The position numbers were made by a program, and so were the translations under genes. From the NCBI GenBank assembly GCA_020846335.1, contig JADLED010000172.1, positions 1-35,404 on the forward strand: a stretch of DNA of 35,404 nucleotides, in the 5' to 3' direction. How positions within the stretch are numbered: the first letter of the stretch is position 1; each line of letters opens with the position of its first letter. This document shows positions 8,305-15,826 of the stretch, in pieces. The notes beneath the pieces were generated by a model. The model did not search any database, was not told the origin of the DNA, and worked only from the letters and a program-made list of their open reading frames with translations. This DNA is from Bacteroidia bacterium. GTDB taxonomy: Bacteria > Bacteroidota > Bacteroidia > B-17B0 > Aurantibacillaceae.

Positions 8305-8439
8305 GCCCTTTTGCGTTGTATCACAAACCCAAAAATGCTCTGAGTATGTTTAAACACAAACCAATACAAGCGAATAGGTGCGATTTCCGGCAATTTCCAT
8401 TTTAAAGAAAGTGTAATATATAATGTTACAGTATTAAAT

Positions 8440-8453
8440 ATACTAATAAGACC
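8440..8453 (+). promoter_or_regulatory. Box shared with the 9.4-9.8 kb repeats
   Basis: ATACTAATAAGACC resembles the box ATACTAGTAAGACC found in repeat 1 at 9452-9465 (variants in repeats 2 and 3). It lies about 120 bp upstream of the 8574 gene. It could be a common operator or promoter part, but a single 14-bp match in AT-rich DNA may be chance. Confidence 0.35.
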
Positions 8454-8573
8454 CATTTTTCATTTATGGGTTTGTTAGCCTATGTTTTTAAAAAAGCCAC
8501 TGTTTAAGACTGTTTCAGGAAATCGACTATTTTTTATGTCCGAACTTTGTATCAAACATAAAAACTAACAATC

Positions 8574-9152
8574 ATGACACGTATCACAAAAAACAGGGCA
8601 GTAGCCCAAACGCCAGAATCGGCACACGAAGCAAAAATTATTCAGATGCCAACCAATGAACAACCCGCCAAAGTAAAAACAGAAAAATTACTTGACGGAC
8701 TTTGGCAATTCGCACACGCCACGTTGTGGTTTGGAGAAAAGTTTAACAAGGCGGAGATCACTCATTTTAAAAAATTGATTGAGGCACATTTTCAAAAAAA
8801 CAAAACGCCACAACAAAATTTTAAAGAACTGGTACAACGGATTTGTCTGGCTAAACGTTATGCGGATTACAGCAAGGATAAAAAACTGGCTCAAGCAGGA
8901 GACTGGCTCAAAATTGGCAATCCCGAAGGTTTATCCGGCACACTGATTCCTTATGAAGAAATTAAATTCCTTCGTCAATACGAATCAGATTGTGAAACAG
9001 GCATTCAGGTATTAGCCAATGGTTTATTGCTTTACATGGGTTCTCCATTTTATTTTAAAACCTGCGTGAATAGCCTCAGTCGCTTAAATGAATCGGCACT
9101 CATTCAATTTTTTTACAACACCATTATTAACCTTCAATACTATTGCGTATGA
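8574..9152 (+). CDS. Hypothetical protein upstream of the HTH gene
   Basis: A 192-residue soluble protein of no recognised family. The first 40 residues are polar and probably disordered; the rest looks helical (GLWQFAHATLWFGEKFNKAEITHFKKLIEAHFQ, LVQRICLAKRYADYSKD). The C-terminus is rich in aromatic residues. Its stop overlaps the preferred ATG of the next gene in ATGA (9149-9152), so translation of the two is probably coupled and the products may act together. An ACTTTGT sequence about 35 bp upstream, resembling the ACCTTTGTTTTG of the nearby repeats, may be its promoter. Confidence 0.75.
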   Translation: MTRITKNRAVAQTPESAHEAKIIQMPTNEQPAKVKTEKLLDGLWQFAHATLWFGEKFNKAEITHFKKLIEAHFQKNKTPQQNFKELVQRICLAKRYADYSKDKKLAQAGDWLKIGNPEGLSGTLIPYEEIKFLRQYESDCETGIQVLANGLLLYMGSPFYFKTCVNSLSRLNESALIQFFYNTIINLQYYCV

Positions 9153-9370
9153 AAACCAATGATGAAAGAGAAGAAGGCGAATTCGAAGTACGTGTTTACA
9201 CCCGCAAAGAATTACGCTATTTGTACAACGTACCGGAACGTACTTTCCGCAGGTGGCTTGCACCTTTCAGAAAAGAATGGGGAATAAACAACAACAAATA
9301 TTTAACCCCTTTGCAGGTTACTTTAATCATTAACCAGTTCGGAGTACCGGGAATGATAAGGCGTTTTTAA
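9149..9370 (+). CDS. Small helix-turn-helix protein (paralogue of the 7485 gene)
   Basis: A 73-residue protein. YTRKELRYLYNVPERTFRRW forms the helix-turn-helix, with a basic second helix, followed by LAPFRKEWG and KYLTPLQVTLIINQFGVP. It aligns without gaps to the 7485 product, so the two probably arose by duplication and bind DNA in similar ways. The ATG at 9149 overlapping the upstream stop is preferred over a TTG at 9143. The gene is followed directly by the three copies of the 9.4-9.8 kb repeat, a natural candidate target for this regulator. Confidence 0.75.
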   Translation: MKTNDEREEGEFEVRVYTRKELRYLYNVPERTFRRWLAPFRKEWGINNNKYLTPLQVTLIINQFGVPGMIRRF

Positions 9371-9383
9371 TTTTTAAACAAAC

Positions 9384-9480
9384 ATTAAAGACATAAAGCG
9401 GCCACATTCGGACAGTACACAACCAAACCGGAAAGCTTCTCAAATACTAGTAAGACCTTTGTTTTGTAAATCATTACTAA
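9384..9480 (+). repeat. Direct repeat 1 of 3 (promoter-like)
   Basis: A roughly 90-bp unit starting TTAAAGACATAAAGCGGCC, with GGACAGTACACAACC, CCGGAAAGCTTCTC and AGACCTTTGTTTTGTAAATC inside. Copies 2 and 3 differ at only a few positions. The CCTTTGTTTTG near the 3' end could serve as a -7 region. It precedes a 22-codon peptide gene by 31 bp. Confidence 0.92.
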
Positions 9481-9510
9481 TAAAAAAATACTTCGACAAT
9501 CTCAGTAACC

Positions 9511-9579
9511 ATGAAAACAAAAAATAGTATCACCAAAAAAGTAGAGGCGCAAAATAAAAATCCTGTAAACGGAAATTAA
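9511..9579 (+). CDS. 22-residue peptide 1 in the duplicated cassette
   Basis: ATG at 9511, TAA at 9577-9579. The peptide starts MKTKNS and ends QNKNPVNGN; it is polar and basic with no signal sequence or membrane segment. The second cassette encodes a peptide of the same length with 11 of 22 residues identical by eye, sharing MKT, NS and QNKNP.NG. Conservation of length, start, stop and C-terminal motif between copies, with upstream DNA also duplicated, supports a real gene. An alternative is a decayed copy of the start of the 9862 gene, whose N-terminus begins MKIESFNI. A sequence CTTCGACAATCTCAG lies just before the ATG. Confidence 0.5.
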   Translation: MKTKNSITKKVEAQNKNPVNGN

Positions 9580-9664
9580 AGACAAAAAGCGGCCACTTTC
9601 GGACAGTACACAACCAAACCGGAAAGCTTCTCAAACCTTAGTCAGACCTTTGTTTTGTAAATCA
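9575..9664 (+). repeat. Direct repeat 2 of 3 (promoter-like)
   Basis: Second copy, nearly identical to repeat 3 through CAAACCGGAAAGCTTCTCAAA and then CCTTAGTCAGACC in place of TACTAGTTAGACC. It begins inside the stop codon of peptide 1, and ends 23 bp before the ATG of peptide 2. Confidence 0.92.
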
Positions 9665-9687
9665 CAACAACTAAAAATAAAAACGAA

Positions 9688-9756
9688 ATGAAAACATCAA
9701 ATAGTAATATCAAAGTTGTAGAACAACAAAATAAAAATCCTGGAAACGGAAGTTAA
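9688..9756 (+). CDS. 22-residue peptide 2 in the duplicated cassette
   Basis: ATG at 9688, TAA at 9754-9756. The peptide starts MKTSNSNIK and ends QNKNPGNGS. It is the paralogue of peptide 1: same length, and the same MKT and QNKNP.NG ends, with divergence concentrated in the middle (ITKKVEA versus NIKVVEQ). The middle differences are mostly codon-level replacements without frameshift. Whether the peptide is secreted, acts as a leader or regulates a neighbour is unknown. Confidence 0.5.
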   Translation: MKTSNSNIKVVEQQNKNPGNGS

Positions 9757-9848
9757 AGACAAAAAGCGGCCACTTTCGGACAGTACACAACCAAACCGGA
9801 AAGCTTCTCAAATACTAGTTAGACCTTTGTTTTGTAAATCATTACTAC
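9753..9848 (+). repeat. Direct repeat 3 of 3 (promoter-like)
   Basis: Third copy, beginning at the stop of peptide 2 and ending 14 bp before the ATG of the 9862 gene. The order repeat-peptide, repeat-peptide, repeat-long gene shows that each copy sits directly before a start codon. Confidence 0.92.
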
Positions 9849-9861
9849 TAAAAAAAACAAC

Positions 9862-10539
9862 ATGAAAATAGAATCGTTCAACATAGCCGAGTACCTGGAA
9901 ACAAAAACGGAAATTTCCAACTGCGAAAAACAAATTAACCCTTTGTTAAACATGTTAACTGAAAAATACAAACGAGTGTTAAGCGATTGCACACGACCTG
10001 ATTTTTTAGAACGTGCTATTAAACTTCAACAAGAGACGGATGATATAATTTTTGAACTAAACGTTCTTGGAGAAGAATCACGGAGTCATACCAAACAGGA
10101 AAACACTATTCAGTTTCTCAAAGTATCCTCTGCACGTTTTTTTGAGGCTCTTCAAAAAACTTATCCCTTCGAATGCATATTACCTGCGGTGGATAAAAGG
10201 ATAAAAAATTTCGCAGTTCTTAATTTCAAATCGACACATGATGTCATGAAACATTTGTTGGTTGTCATTAACAAAGTGTTTGTATTAAGCAAAGCGGGCA
10301 AATTGCTGCAACCACGAAATCCTGATTTTTTAAACCTCGATGCACTTGTCAACTTGGTGGATAATACTTCGCCTATTGACGAATTGTGGTTAAATCAATT
10401 TTTGCATTGCCTTGTGGTTAAAGAATTTGAAGAGAACAACCGGCTTATCAGACAGACCCCGCACCTTGTAATGGAATTTGCAGGTAAACTATTCACGGAA
10501 CTACACGGACTCAGCATCGATAAAATCAGGAAGGCTTAA
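9862..10539 (+). CDS. Hypothetical helical protein behind repeat 3
   Basis: A 225-residue protein, predicted mostly helical, without signal peptide or TM segment. It opens MKIESFNIAEYLETKTEIS and contains KRVLSDCTRPDFLERAIKLQQETDDIIFELNVL and the region HDVMKHLLVVINKVFVLSK. No family recognised. It is the only long gene downstream of the triplicated repeat, so it probably shares its regulation with the two small peptides. It is the last gene before the virion-like series, separated by 118 bp without an evident terminator. Confidence 0.72.
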   Translation: MKIESFNIAEYLETKTEISNCEKQINPLLNMLTEKYKRVLSDCTRPDFLERAIKLQQETDDIIFELNVLGEESRSHTKQENTIQFLKVSSARFFEALQKTYPFECILPAVDKRIKNFAVLNFKSTHDVMKHLLVVINKVFVLSKAGKLLQPRNPDFLNLDALVNLVDNTSPIDELWLNQFLHCLVVKEFEENNRLIRQTPHLVMEFAGKLFTELHGLSIDKIRKA

Positions 10540-10657
10540 CCCAAAGCACCCAAGCAAAAAAACCAACCAAATAAACAAGCAAAAAAATCTGCAACAGCGG
10601 ACTGGCCGAAGGCTTGCCCTAATGGAAGCAAATTTTTAAAGAACAAAAAAAACGAAC

Positions 10658-11245
10658 ATGGCAAACTGGAAAAAAATAGGATGGATAAGCGGAATCAGTG
10701 CAGGTTCATTGGCGGGTTTGTGGTTTCTGACAAGAGGGGTGGTGAATAAAACTGAGTACATCAAACAACTGCAAAGCCTCGCTTCACGCTTGGTCAGCGT
10801 ACCGAGTGCCAAAATACACAAGGTGGATTTAACGGGATTAACCATTCGTGTGGACGTGCAGTTAAAGAACCCCACTCTGATGGGCTTCAAAATGCAATAC
10901 CCCTTTATTAAAATGCAGTACGCTGGGGAGACCATTGGCAGCTCAAGTCCCGTGAATAAAACCATTTCCATACCACCAAGTGGAGAAGCAAAAATTGAAG
11001 CCATCTATTTTAATTTTCCGTTGCGCAGTATGTTAACGCTGATTAAAAGTCTTCTGGTGGCGCAGCAATCAGGCAGTGCAGTGAAACTCGACATCTTGAC
11101 CGAAAGTACGATTGACCCCCTTTGGTATGTGAATCCAAAAACAGGTTTATGGAAAGCAAGAAGCGATTACGGTTTTAAGCAGTTGCACACGATTCCTTTT
11201 GAGGACAAAAAGGAAATCACTCTAAAGAAACAGGAGGATAAATGA
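10658..11245 (+). CDS. Membrane-anchored LEA type 2 (WHy)-like protein
   Basis: A 195-residue protein with one N-terminal TM segment (about residues 6-28, IGWISGISAGSLAGLWFLTRG). The rest is beta-rich with a LEA-2/WHy-like pattern: VDLTGLTIRVDVQLKNPTLMGF, then IKMQYAGETIGSS, then ISIPPSGEAKIEA. WHy domains are small immunoglobulin-like folds found in envelope proteins. In this context it is probably a membrane-bound virion or assembly protein. Its TGA overlaps the ATG of the transglutaminase-like gene (ATGA at 11242), so the two are translationally coupled. It is the first gene of the rightward series. Confidence 0.7.
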   Translation: MANWKKIGWISGISAGSLAGLWFLTRGVVNKTEYIKQLQSLASRLVSVPSAKIHKVDLTGLTIRVDVQLKNPTLMGFKMQYPFIKMQYAGETIGSSSPVNKTISIPPSGEAKIEAIYFNFPLRSMLTLIKSLLVAQQSGSAVKLDILTESTIDPLWYVNPKTGLWKARSDYGFKQLHTIPFEDKKEITLKKQEDK

Positions 11246-13281
11246 AACGGGAGAGTGTAAAAGTCAGAGATGGCAAAGAGTTCGACCATTATTTCCCAAG
11301 GGCCAAACTCATTACCATCGTAAAAAAAGAGGGAGCAACGGTGGCCGACACCTTGCTTTTGATACCTGCTGTTATAAGGGAGACCGCTTTTCACACCCGC
11401 AGGTTTGCAAAGGAAGTCATACAGGCAGATACACTGGAAGAGACCTGCCGCAGACTTTGGGAATTTGTTTATACCTACATCGCCTACAGAAAAGACGAGG
11501 ACGGGAAAGAACAGATTCGGTCTCCTGCAAGAACCTGGCATGACCGTCACAACACGGATGAACAGGGCAATCCGATGGGGGTCGATTGTGACTGTATGAC
11601 GGTCTTCATAGTGAGCGTGCTTTATAATCTGCAAATCAAAAATATTTTTTTTCGGATTACAAAGTACAAGGAAAAGCACTTTGAACACATTTATCCCATT
11701 GTGATTAAACCCAACGGAGAACAAATAACAATAGACTGTGTGGTTCACAATTTTAATTACGAAGAACCTTACAGCGAAAAAAAAGACACAAAAATGGATT
11801 TAGAATATCTCAACGGAGTGTCGGACTCCACAATCGGCAAGTTTACCGATTCAACCGACCTGCTTGGCATCATGAATGAAGAAGAAGCCTTGTCGCAACT
11901 TGGGCGCATCCTTAAACGCAAAGCTTCCGCTGGAGGCAGCACTCCCCCACCTGCTCCAAAAAAGCCTTTTCAAAATCTGAAAAACAACATAACGAAAGTC
12001 ACTCAGAATGTCGTTAAAACCACTCAGAACATTGCCAAGAAGCCAGTTTTAAACCTTAAAAAGTCGCCGGAGCAAAAACAAAAAGCGGCAGAGAAAAAGG
12101 CAAAGGTTAAAAAATTTCTTGGCAAGGGACTTCACGTAACCAACCGAATCAATCCGGTAACGGTTGCACTTCGCAACGGGGTGTTGGCGGGAATGAAACT
12201 TAATTTTTTACAGATTGCCGGGAACCTCCGTTGGACTTATCTCTCAGATGCGGAAGCACAAAAGCGTGGCATCCTGATGGACAGGTTCAACAAACTAAAA
12301 ACGGTTCGTGAAAAACTCGACAAGATATTCTTTGGAGCCGGTGGCAAAGTTGAAAATCTTAAAAAAGCGATTCTCACAGGCAAGGGCAATCATGACAAGG
12401 CCGTTCCATTAAACGGATTAGGAGCCATTCTTTCGGGTAACGTGATGGGACTGAATGAAGATATGCCACTGAATCAACTTTTGGGCCAGGACATTTATTA
12501 TTCAGAAAATGTGGAAGGACTGGAAGGCATAGAAGGACTGGAAGGTTTTAGTGTAAACGGTGGAGACTTAGGTTCGGCTACAGCGGCAAGTGTGGCGGCT
12601 GCCTCCACAGCACTAACAGCCATTGCAGGTTTAATAAAAAGCATCGGCAGTATTTTCCCTAAAAATAATGCCGGAGGTTCTTCAACAGAAACAAGTAGTG
12701 AAACAAGCAGCGACTCAGGCTCACAAACAAGTACCGAAACAACAACCGAATCCGGTCAGGCAGAAAACTCAGGCAGCAGCGCAAGCGAAACAGGAAACGA
12801 ATCTAATCCCCCGGCATCGACCAGAAAAGCGGGAGGCGGTTCAACTAATTCAGGCAGCGATGCGGGCGACAATAACGGAGGCTCTTCTCCCCAAGCAAAA
12901 GCAAACAGTGGTAGCGGAGGTTCGGGCGGCAGCAATCTGCCCGCAACAACAAACAACGCAAACCAGCCGGAAGATGAGAATGGCGGAGACGGAGCCGGAA
13001 CTCCAAGTGCGGCCATAAAAGCGAAAGCACAAAGTTTTTGGGCGAATAATAAAAAGTGGATTAAACCCGCCGGAATAATTGCAGGCACGCTTGGCATATT
13101 GGCACTTGGTTTATATCTGCTAAAGCCTAAAAAGAAAAAAGAAACCAAGTTGGGTTTGCAAGGCTTAAAGAACAAATACAAGCCTAAAACAAACAAGCTC
13201 AATTTGGCAGGGCTTAAATCCAAAAAGAAAAAAGCGGTTACAAAACACGTAGACAAAAAGAAATCCATCCACCTGTTTTAA
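11242..13281 (+). CDS. Transglutaminase-like cysteine peptidase fold protein with C-terminal TM
   Basis: 679 residues. Residues about 60-170 resemble the transglutaminase/cysteine peptidase fold, with Cys116 in MGVDCDCMTVF, His149 in HFEHIYPIV and Asp165 in QITIDCVV forming a plausible triad. A basic helical middle follows, then the repeat VEGLEGIEGLEG (about 420-432), a hydrophobic Ala-rich segment, and a long Ser/Gly/Asn/Glu-rich linker (about 475-590). A TM helix at about 608-627 and a very lysine-rich tail end the protein. It could be a virion enzyme that processes capsid or cell-wall substrates, or a structural scaffold. Size, linker and membrane anchor suggest a virion-surface or membrane-associated protein. 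Function is inferred. Confidence 0.7.
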   Translation: MKRESVKVRDGKEFDHYFPRAKLITIVKKEGATVADTLLLIPAVIRETAFHTRRFAKEVIQADTLEETCRRLWEFVYTYIAYRKDEDGKEQIRSPARTWHDRHNTDEQGNPMGVDCDCMTVFIVSVLYNLQIKNIFFRITKYKEKHFEHIYPIVIKPNGEQITIDCVVHNFNYEEPYSEKKDTKMDLEYLNGVSDSTIGKFTDSTDLLGIMNEEEALSQLGRILKRKASAGGSTPPPAPKKPFQNLKNNITKVTQNVVKTTQNIAKKPVLNLKKSPEQKQKAAEKKAKVKKFLGKGLHVTNRINPVTVALRNGVLAGMKLNFLQIAGNLRWTYLSDAEAQKRGILMDRFNKLKTVREKLDKIFFGAGGKVENLKKAILTGKGNHDKAVPLNGLGAILSGNVMGLNEDMPLNQLLGQDIYYSENVEGLEGIEGLEGFSVNGGDLGSATAASVAAASTALTAIAGLIKSIGSIFPKNNAGGSSTETSSETSSDSGSQTSTETTTESGQAENSGSSASETGNESNPPASTRKAGGGSTNSGSDAGDNNGGSSPQAKANSGSGGSGGSNLPATTNNANQPEDENGGDGAGTPSAAIKAKAQSFWANNKKWIKPAGIIAGTLGILALGLYLLKPKKKKETKLGLQGLKNKYKPKTNKLNLAGLKSKKKKAVTKHVDKKKSIHLF

Positions 13282-13306
13282 GAACCCGAATTAAAAACAC
13301 AGAACC

Positions 13307-13903
13307 ATGACTAAAAAGAAAAAAAATCCTTACGAGGAGAAAGCCAAACAAAAATCGCTGTTTGGATTGGGTAACGTAACCACTTCGGAATCCAAAAAGG
13401 AAAAAGCAAGCGTAACACAAATGATTGCGGGAGGCATTGGTGGTGGCCTCGCCGGAATGGTGACGGGAAGAGCCTCTTTATTGCTCGGCCTTGCCATCAC
13501 CGGAGGTGGTTATTTTATGGGCAGTCCCACAGCGGCCATGTTTGGAGTTGGCCTGATGGCTTCGGGCGGATACCAGACAGCCAGTTCGGTGGTGAATGGG
13601 ATAGGCACAAATGGTGTGGACGGCATCAAAGAGCGTTTTGAAAATTTCAAAAACAGCATCAAACACCAACTCTTCCTGGATAAACTTAAACCAAAAAAAC
13701 AAAAAGACGAAACCACGCAGGGCGTTGGGCAGGTGCAATACTTCCGACACCCACAAACCGAAACAGGCAAACTGGATTTTAGCGAAGCGGAGCGTATTGA
13801 ACGCCAAATCAGCGAAAGCGGAAGACAGTTTGAAACTACGAATGGGGTGGGTGAAATACAAGGTATGGAAGGCGTGGAAGGCGTGGAAGATAAGCTCTTT
13901 TAG
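13307..13903 (+). CDS. Membrane protein of the virion-like module
   Basis: A 198-residue protein. The first 38 residues are lysine-rich. A glycine- and alanine-rich hydrophobic region (about 40-95, MIAGGIGGGLAGMVTGRASL, then LGLAITGGGYFMG, then AAMFGVGLMASGG) looks like two or three short TM helices. The charged C-terminal part ends with GMEGVEGVEDKLF. GxxxG-rich helices are common in membrane proteins of viruses with internal membranes, but also in many others. It shares the V/LEG motif with its two neighbours. No family is recognised. Confidence 0.7.
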   Translation: MTKKKKNPYEEKAKQKSLFGLGNVTTSESKKEKASVTQMIAGGIGGGLAGMVTGRASLLLGLAITGGGYFMGSPTAAMFGVGLMASGGYQTASSVVNGIGTNGVDGIKERFENFKNSIKHQLFLDKLKPKKQKDETTQGVGQVQYFRHPQTETGKLDFSEAERIERQISESGRQFETTNGVGEIQGMEGVEGVEDKLF

Positions 13904-14041
13904 TAAGCGAGAGACAAGAAGCAAGAGACAAGAATCAAAAAAGCAAGCGGTGAATTTCTGAAGGAGGCTCTGTGGTGGAGAACTCTCCCTTAGAACAGAA
14001 CTGCCCAAAAACAAAAAAAGTAAAACCAAAAAAAACGAATC

Positions 14042-14767
14042 ATGATTGACTTAGAAGGAATCAGCGAATACAACAATGCAGGTGCGTTGTTAGGATTGGA
14101 AGGCGCAGAGCGCGACGAATTAATGGGAGCCATTAATGAGTTAGACCCAATCACACGGGTAAGAGTTATTAACAAACTCGCAGGCGGTACACCCCCAAGT
14201 AAGGGCTCCCGTGCGGAAATGGAAAAACACTTTTCCGAACTGCCAAAGCACATCAAAGACGGTTTAAACAAAGGGGAGTTGCGTTTAGCAGACACCATTA
14301 TTTACAGCCGCAAACAAGTGAACTCCAAAACCATTAAGTTGTTTGAAACGCAGGACGTTAAAGCCGTTGGTATGCGTAATATCAGCAACGCCCAATTACC
14401 AAAGAACCAGGCTTTATTGGTAAGCGGTATCTTTTTATTAGCCGCAGTGGTAGCCGATGGTACTTTGAACGACGACAAAATTATGTCGGCCAGTTACGGT
14501 AAAATAGAAGATTTCCCGGCTATCTGCAATGGTGAGTTCACTCTGAAAGCCAACAAAAAAATAATCCTGAGTGATGTTTGTAACACCGTTTTCAAAACCT
14601 CAAACAACCACCAGTTGCCAATTGGTTACTACAAATTAGCCAATCCCCGCATCATTGTGGACGATGTGCAATTGGAGGCCACCATCGAGATAGGTTCTTT
14701 AACCGGAATAGACACCGCCAAGACCTTCTTATACGTGGGCTTGCACGGTACTATTACCACTCCTTAA
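14042..14767 (+). CDS. Candidate major capsid protein
   Basis: 241 residues, no signal peptide or TM segment. An N-terminal helical stretch (IDLEGISEYNNAGALLGLEG through RVRVINKL) precedes a beta-rich body: TIKLFETQDVKAVG, NAQLPKNQALLVSGIFLLAAVV, NGEFTLKANKKIILSD, YYKLANPRIIVDDVQLEATIEIG and FLYVGLHGTIT. The order of a polar loop then strand, 'NxQLPxNQALLVSGI', then 'GxFTLKxNKKIIL' and 'YKLxNPRIIVDDVQL' resembles small double-jelly-roll capsid proteins such as the 269-residue corticovirus P2. That likeness is by eye only. Support from context: it is in the middle of the module, separate from its neighbours by a large hairpin at 14780-14831, as expected for a highly expressed gene. Confidence 0.5.
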   Translation: MIDLEGISEYNNAGALLGLEGAERDELMGAINELDPITRVRVINKLAGGTPPSKGSRAEMEKHFSELPKHIKDGLNKGELRLADTIIYSRKQVNSKTIKLFETQDVKAVGMRNISNAQLPKNQALLVSGIFLLAAVVADGTLNDDKIMSASYGKIEDFPAICNGEFTLKANKKIILSDVCNTVFKTSNNHQLPIGYYKLANPRIIVDDVQLEATIEIGSLTGIDTAKTFLYVGLHGTITTP

Positions 14768-14779
14768 CCCAAGGGCTGC

Positions 14780-14831
14780 TTCAGGCTTCATGCACACATC
14801 TGACAAAACAGATTGTGTATGAAGCCCTGAA
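14780..14831 (+). terminator. Large hairpin after the candidate capsid gene
   Basis: The arm TTCAGGCTTCATGCACACAT (from 14780) pairs with the arm ending ATGAAGCCCTGAA (to 14831), about 20 pairs with one bulge and a few mismatches around a loop of roughly six bases (ACAAAA). No T run follows, so it is more likely an RNA-stability or partial-termination element that sets capsid mRNA levels than a full stop. It may alternatively be a site for processing. Confidence 0.6.
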
Positions 14832-14869
14832 TACGGCTTCACCAATTCACTCACTAAAACTAAAACAGC

Positions 14870-15244
14870 ATGCCAAAGTATTTTTCAAAGGACTTTAATA
14901 TCTCCGTTACAACAGCGGGGCAGTCCATCAAACAAAACTTCGAACTGGATAAAACCATGAAAACGGTGACTCACTTCACCATTTTGTCCAACCGTGAAGA
15001 CCTGCTTTATTACAGAGGCAGCTTTGGTTTGGATATTAACAAAGAAGAAGTCATAACCGAAGGATACAGCGTGAAAAAAGTGGTGTGCTGGCCATCCGTA
15101 CCTGCCGATTTACGCCTCAAATGCATCGGGGCAATGGATGCGGGAAGTGGTGTCATAAAATTTCAATACAGCGACACGCCGGACGGCCTGACCACTTTTC
15201 AACCCTATACGGTAACACTCAGTTTAGAAGGAGAAAGGGAGTAA
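14870..15244 (+). CDS. Small beta-rich protein, possible minor capsid or spike
   Basis: 124 residues, almost entirely alternating polar/hydrophobic strands (FNISVTTAGQSIKQNFEL, TVTHFTILSN, GVIKFQYSDTPDG, YTVTLSLEG). It looks like a single jelly-roll or other beta-sandwich. It is the first gene after the capsid hairpin and ends two bases before the next start. Penton, vertex or spike protein is plausible from composition and position; no homologue was recognised. Confidence 0.6.
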   Translation: MPKYFSKDFNISVTTAGQSIKQNFELDKTMKTVTHFTILSNREDLLYYRGSFGLDINKEEVITEGYSVKKVVCWPSVPADLRLKCIGAMDAGSGVIKFQYSDTPDGLTTFQPYTVTLSLEGERE

Positions 15245-15246
15245 AC

Positions 15247-15822
15247 ATGAACAGGGTAAGGCTTATAGTTAAGGACATCCATATTCAGTATCAGGGAGAA
15301 GTAAATTTTTTCACGATTAAACTCCCCAATAATATAAAACGGATAATTGGCGTAGAGAACGATGCCTTTATTCGCTCCGCTTATAGTGAACCAGTTTTTC
15401 CTTCCAATCCCGATGGTACTGTTGACAACCCCTTGGTGGTTAAATGGGCAGCGCAAAACGCACTCAGTCTGGGCAAAGTAAAATTGCAAAGCCTTGACCG
15501 CACAGGCATATTTTACGAAGCCTGGGTCAGCCATTTGTTTTACGGCAAGGGCGTACCCGACATGAGTTTTGGCAGAATACCTGTGGGATCACTCACCATC
15601 GACCGCAAAAACCGCCCCAAGCCAATGAACCTTCGCTGCAAGCACTTTTTTGTGGAAGGGATGTTTGAGGACTCACTAGGCACTCAACTCAATCACAACA
15701 TGGATTACCACATCCGGATTTTTGTGTGGGTTGAAACTACAGAGCCTGCGAAAGGCATCGCTTTTGAGTTTGAAGACAAAGACTTTGAAGGAGAACCAAA
15801 CCTGTTACAAATTAAAATCTGA
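15247..15822 (+). CDS. Beta-rich virion-module protein
   Basis: 191 residues. The start ATG at 15247 follows the upstream stop by two bases; an earlier in-frame ATG within the upstream gene is less likely. Body strands include VRLIVKDIHIQYQGEVNFFTIKL, VKLQSLDRTGIFYEAWVSHL and MDYHIRIFVWVETTEP, so another beta-sandwich is likely. The region about 110-150 (MSFGRIPVGSLTIDRKNRPKPMNL) is rich in Gly/Pro/Arg loops. It is part of the tight capsid-region cluster and could be a capsid or receptor-binding component. No family recognised. Confidence 0.65.
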   Translation: MNRVRLIVKDIHIQYQGEVNFFTIKLPNNIKRIIGVENDAFIRSAYSEPVFPSNPDGTVDNPLVVKWAAQNALSLGKVKLQSLDRTGIFYEAWVSHLFYGKGVPDMSFGRIPVGSLTIDRKNRPKPMNLRCKHFFVEGMFEDSLGTQLNHNMDYHIRIFVWVETTEPAKGIAFEFEDKDFEGEPNLLQIKI

Positions 15823-15826
15823 CAAC

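Noticed and set aside
9384-9848. CRISPR-like array
   Set aside because: Only three repeats, each about 90 bp, separated by related coding-like sequence; no cas genes. It is a duplicated gene/promoter cassette.
12668-13268. Long alternative reading frames on both strands
   Set aside because: They are shadows of the Ser/Gly/Asn-rich linker of the 11242 protein, with skewed composition and no start or promoter support.
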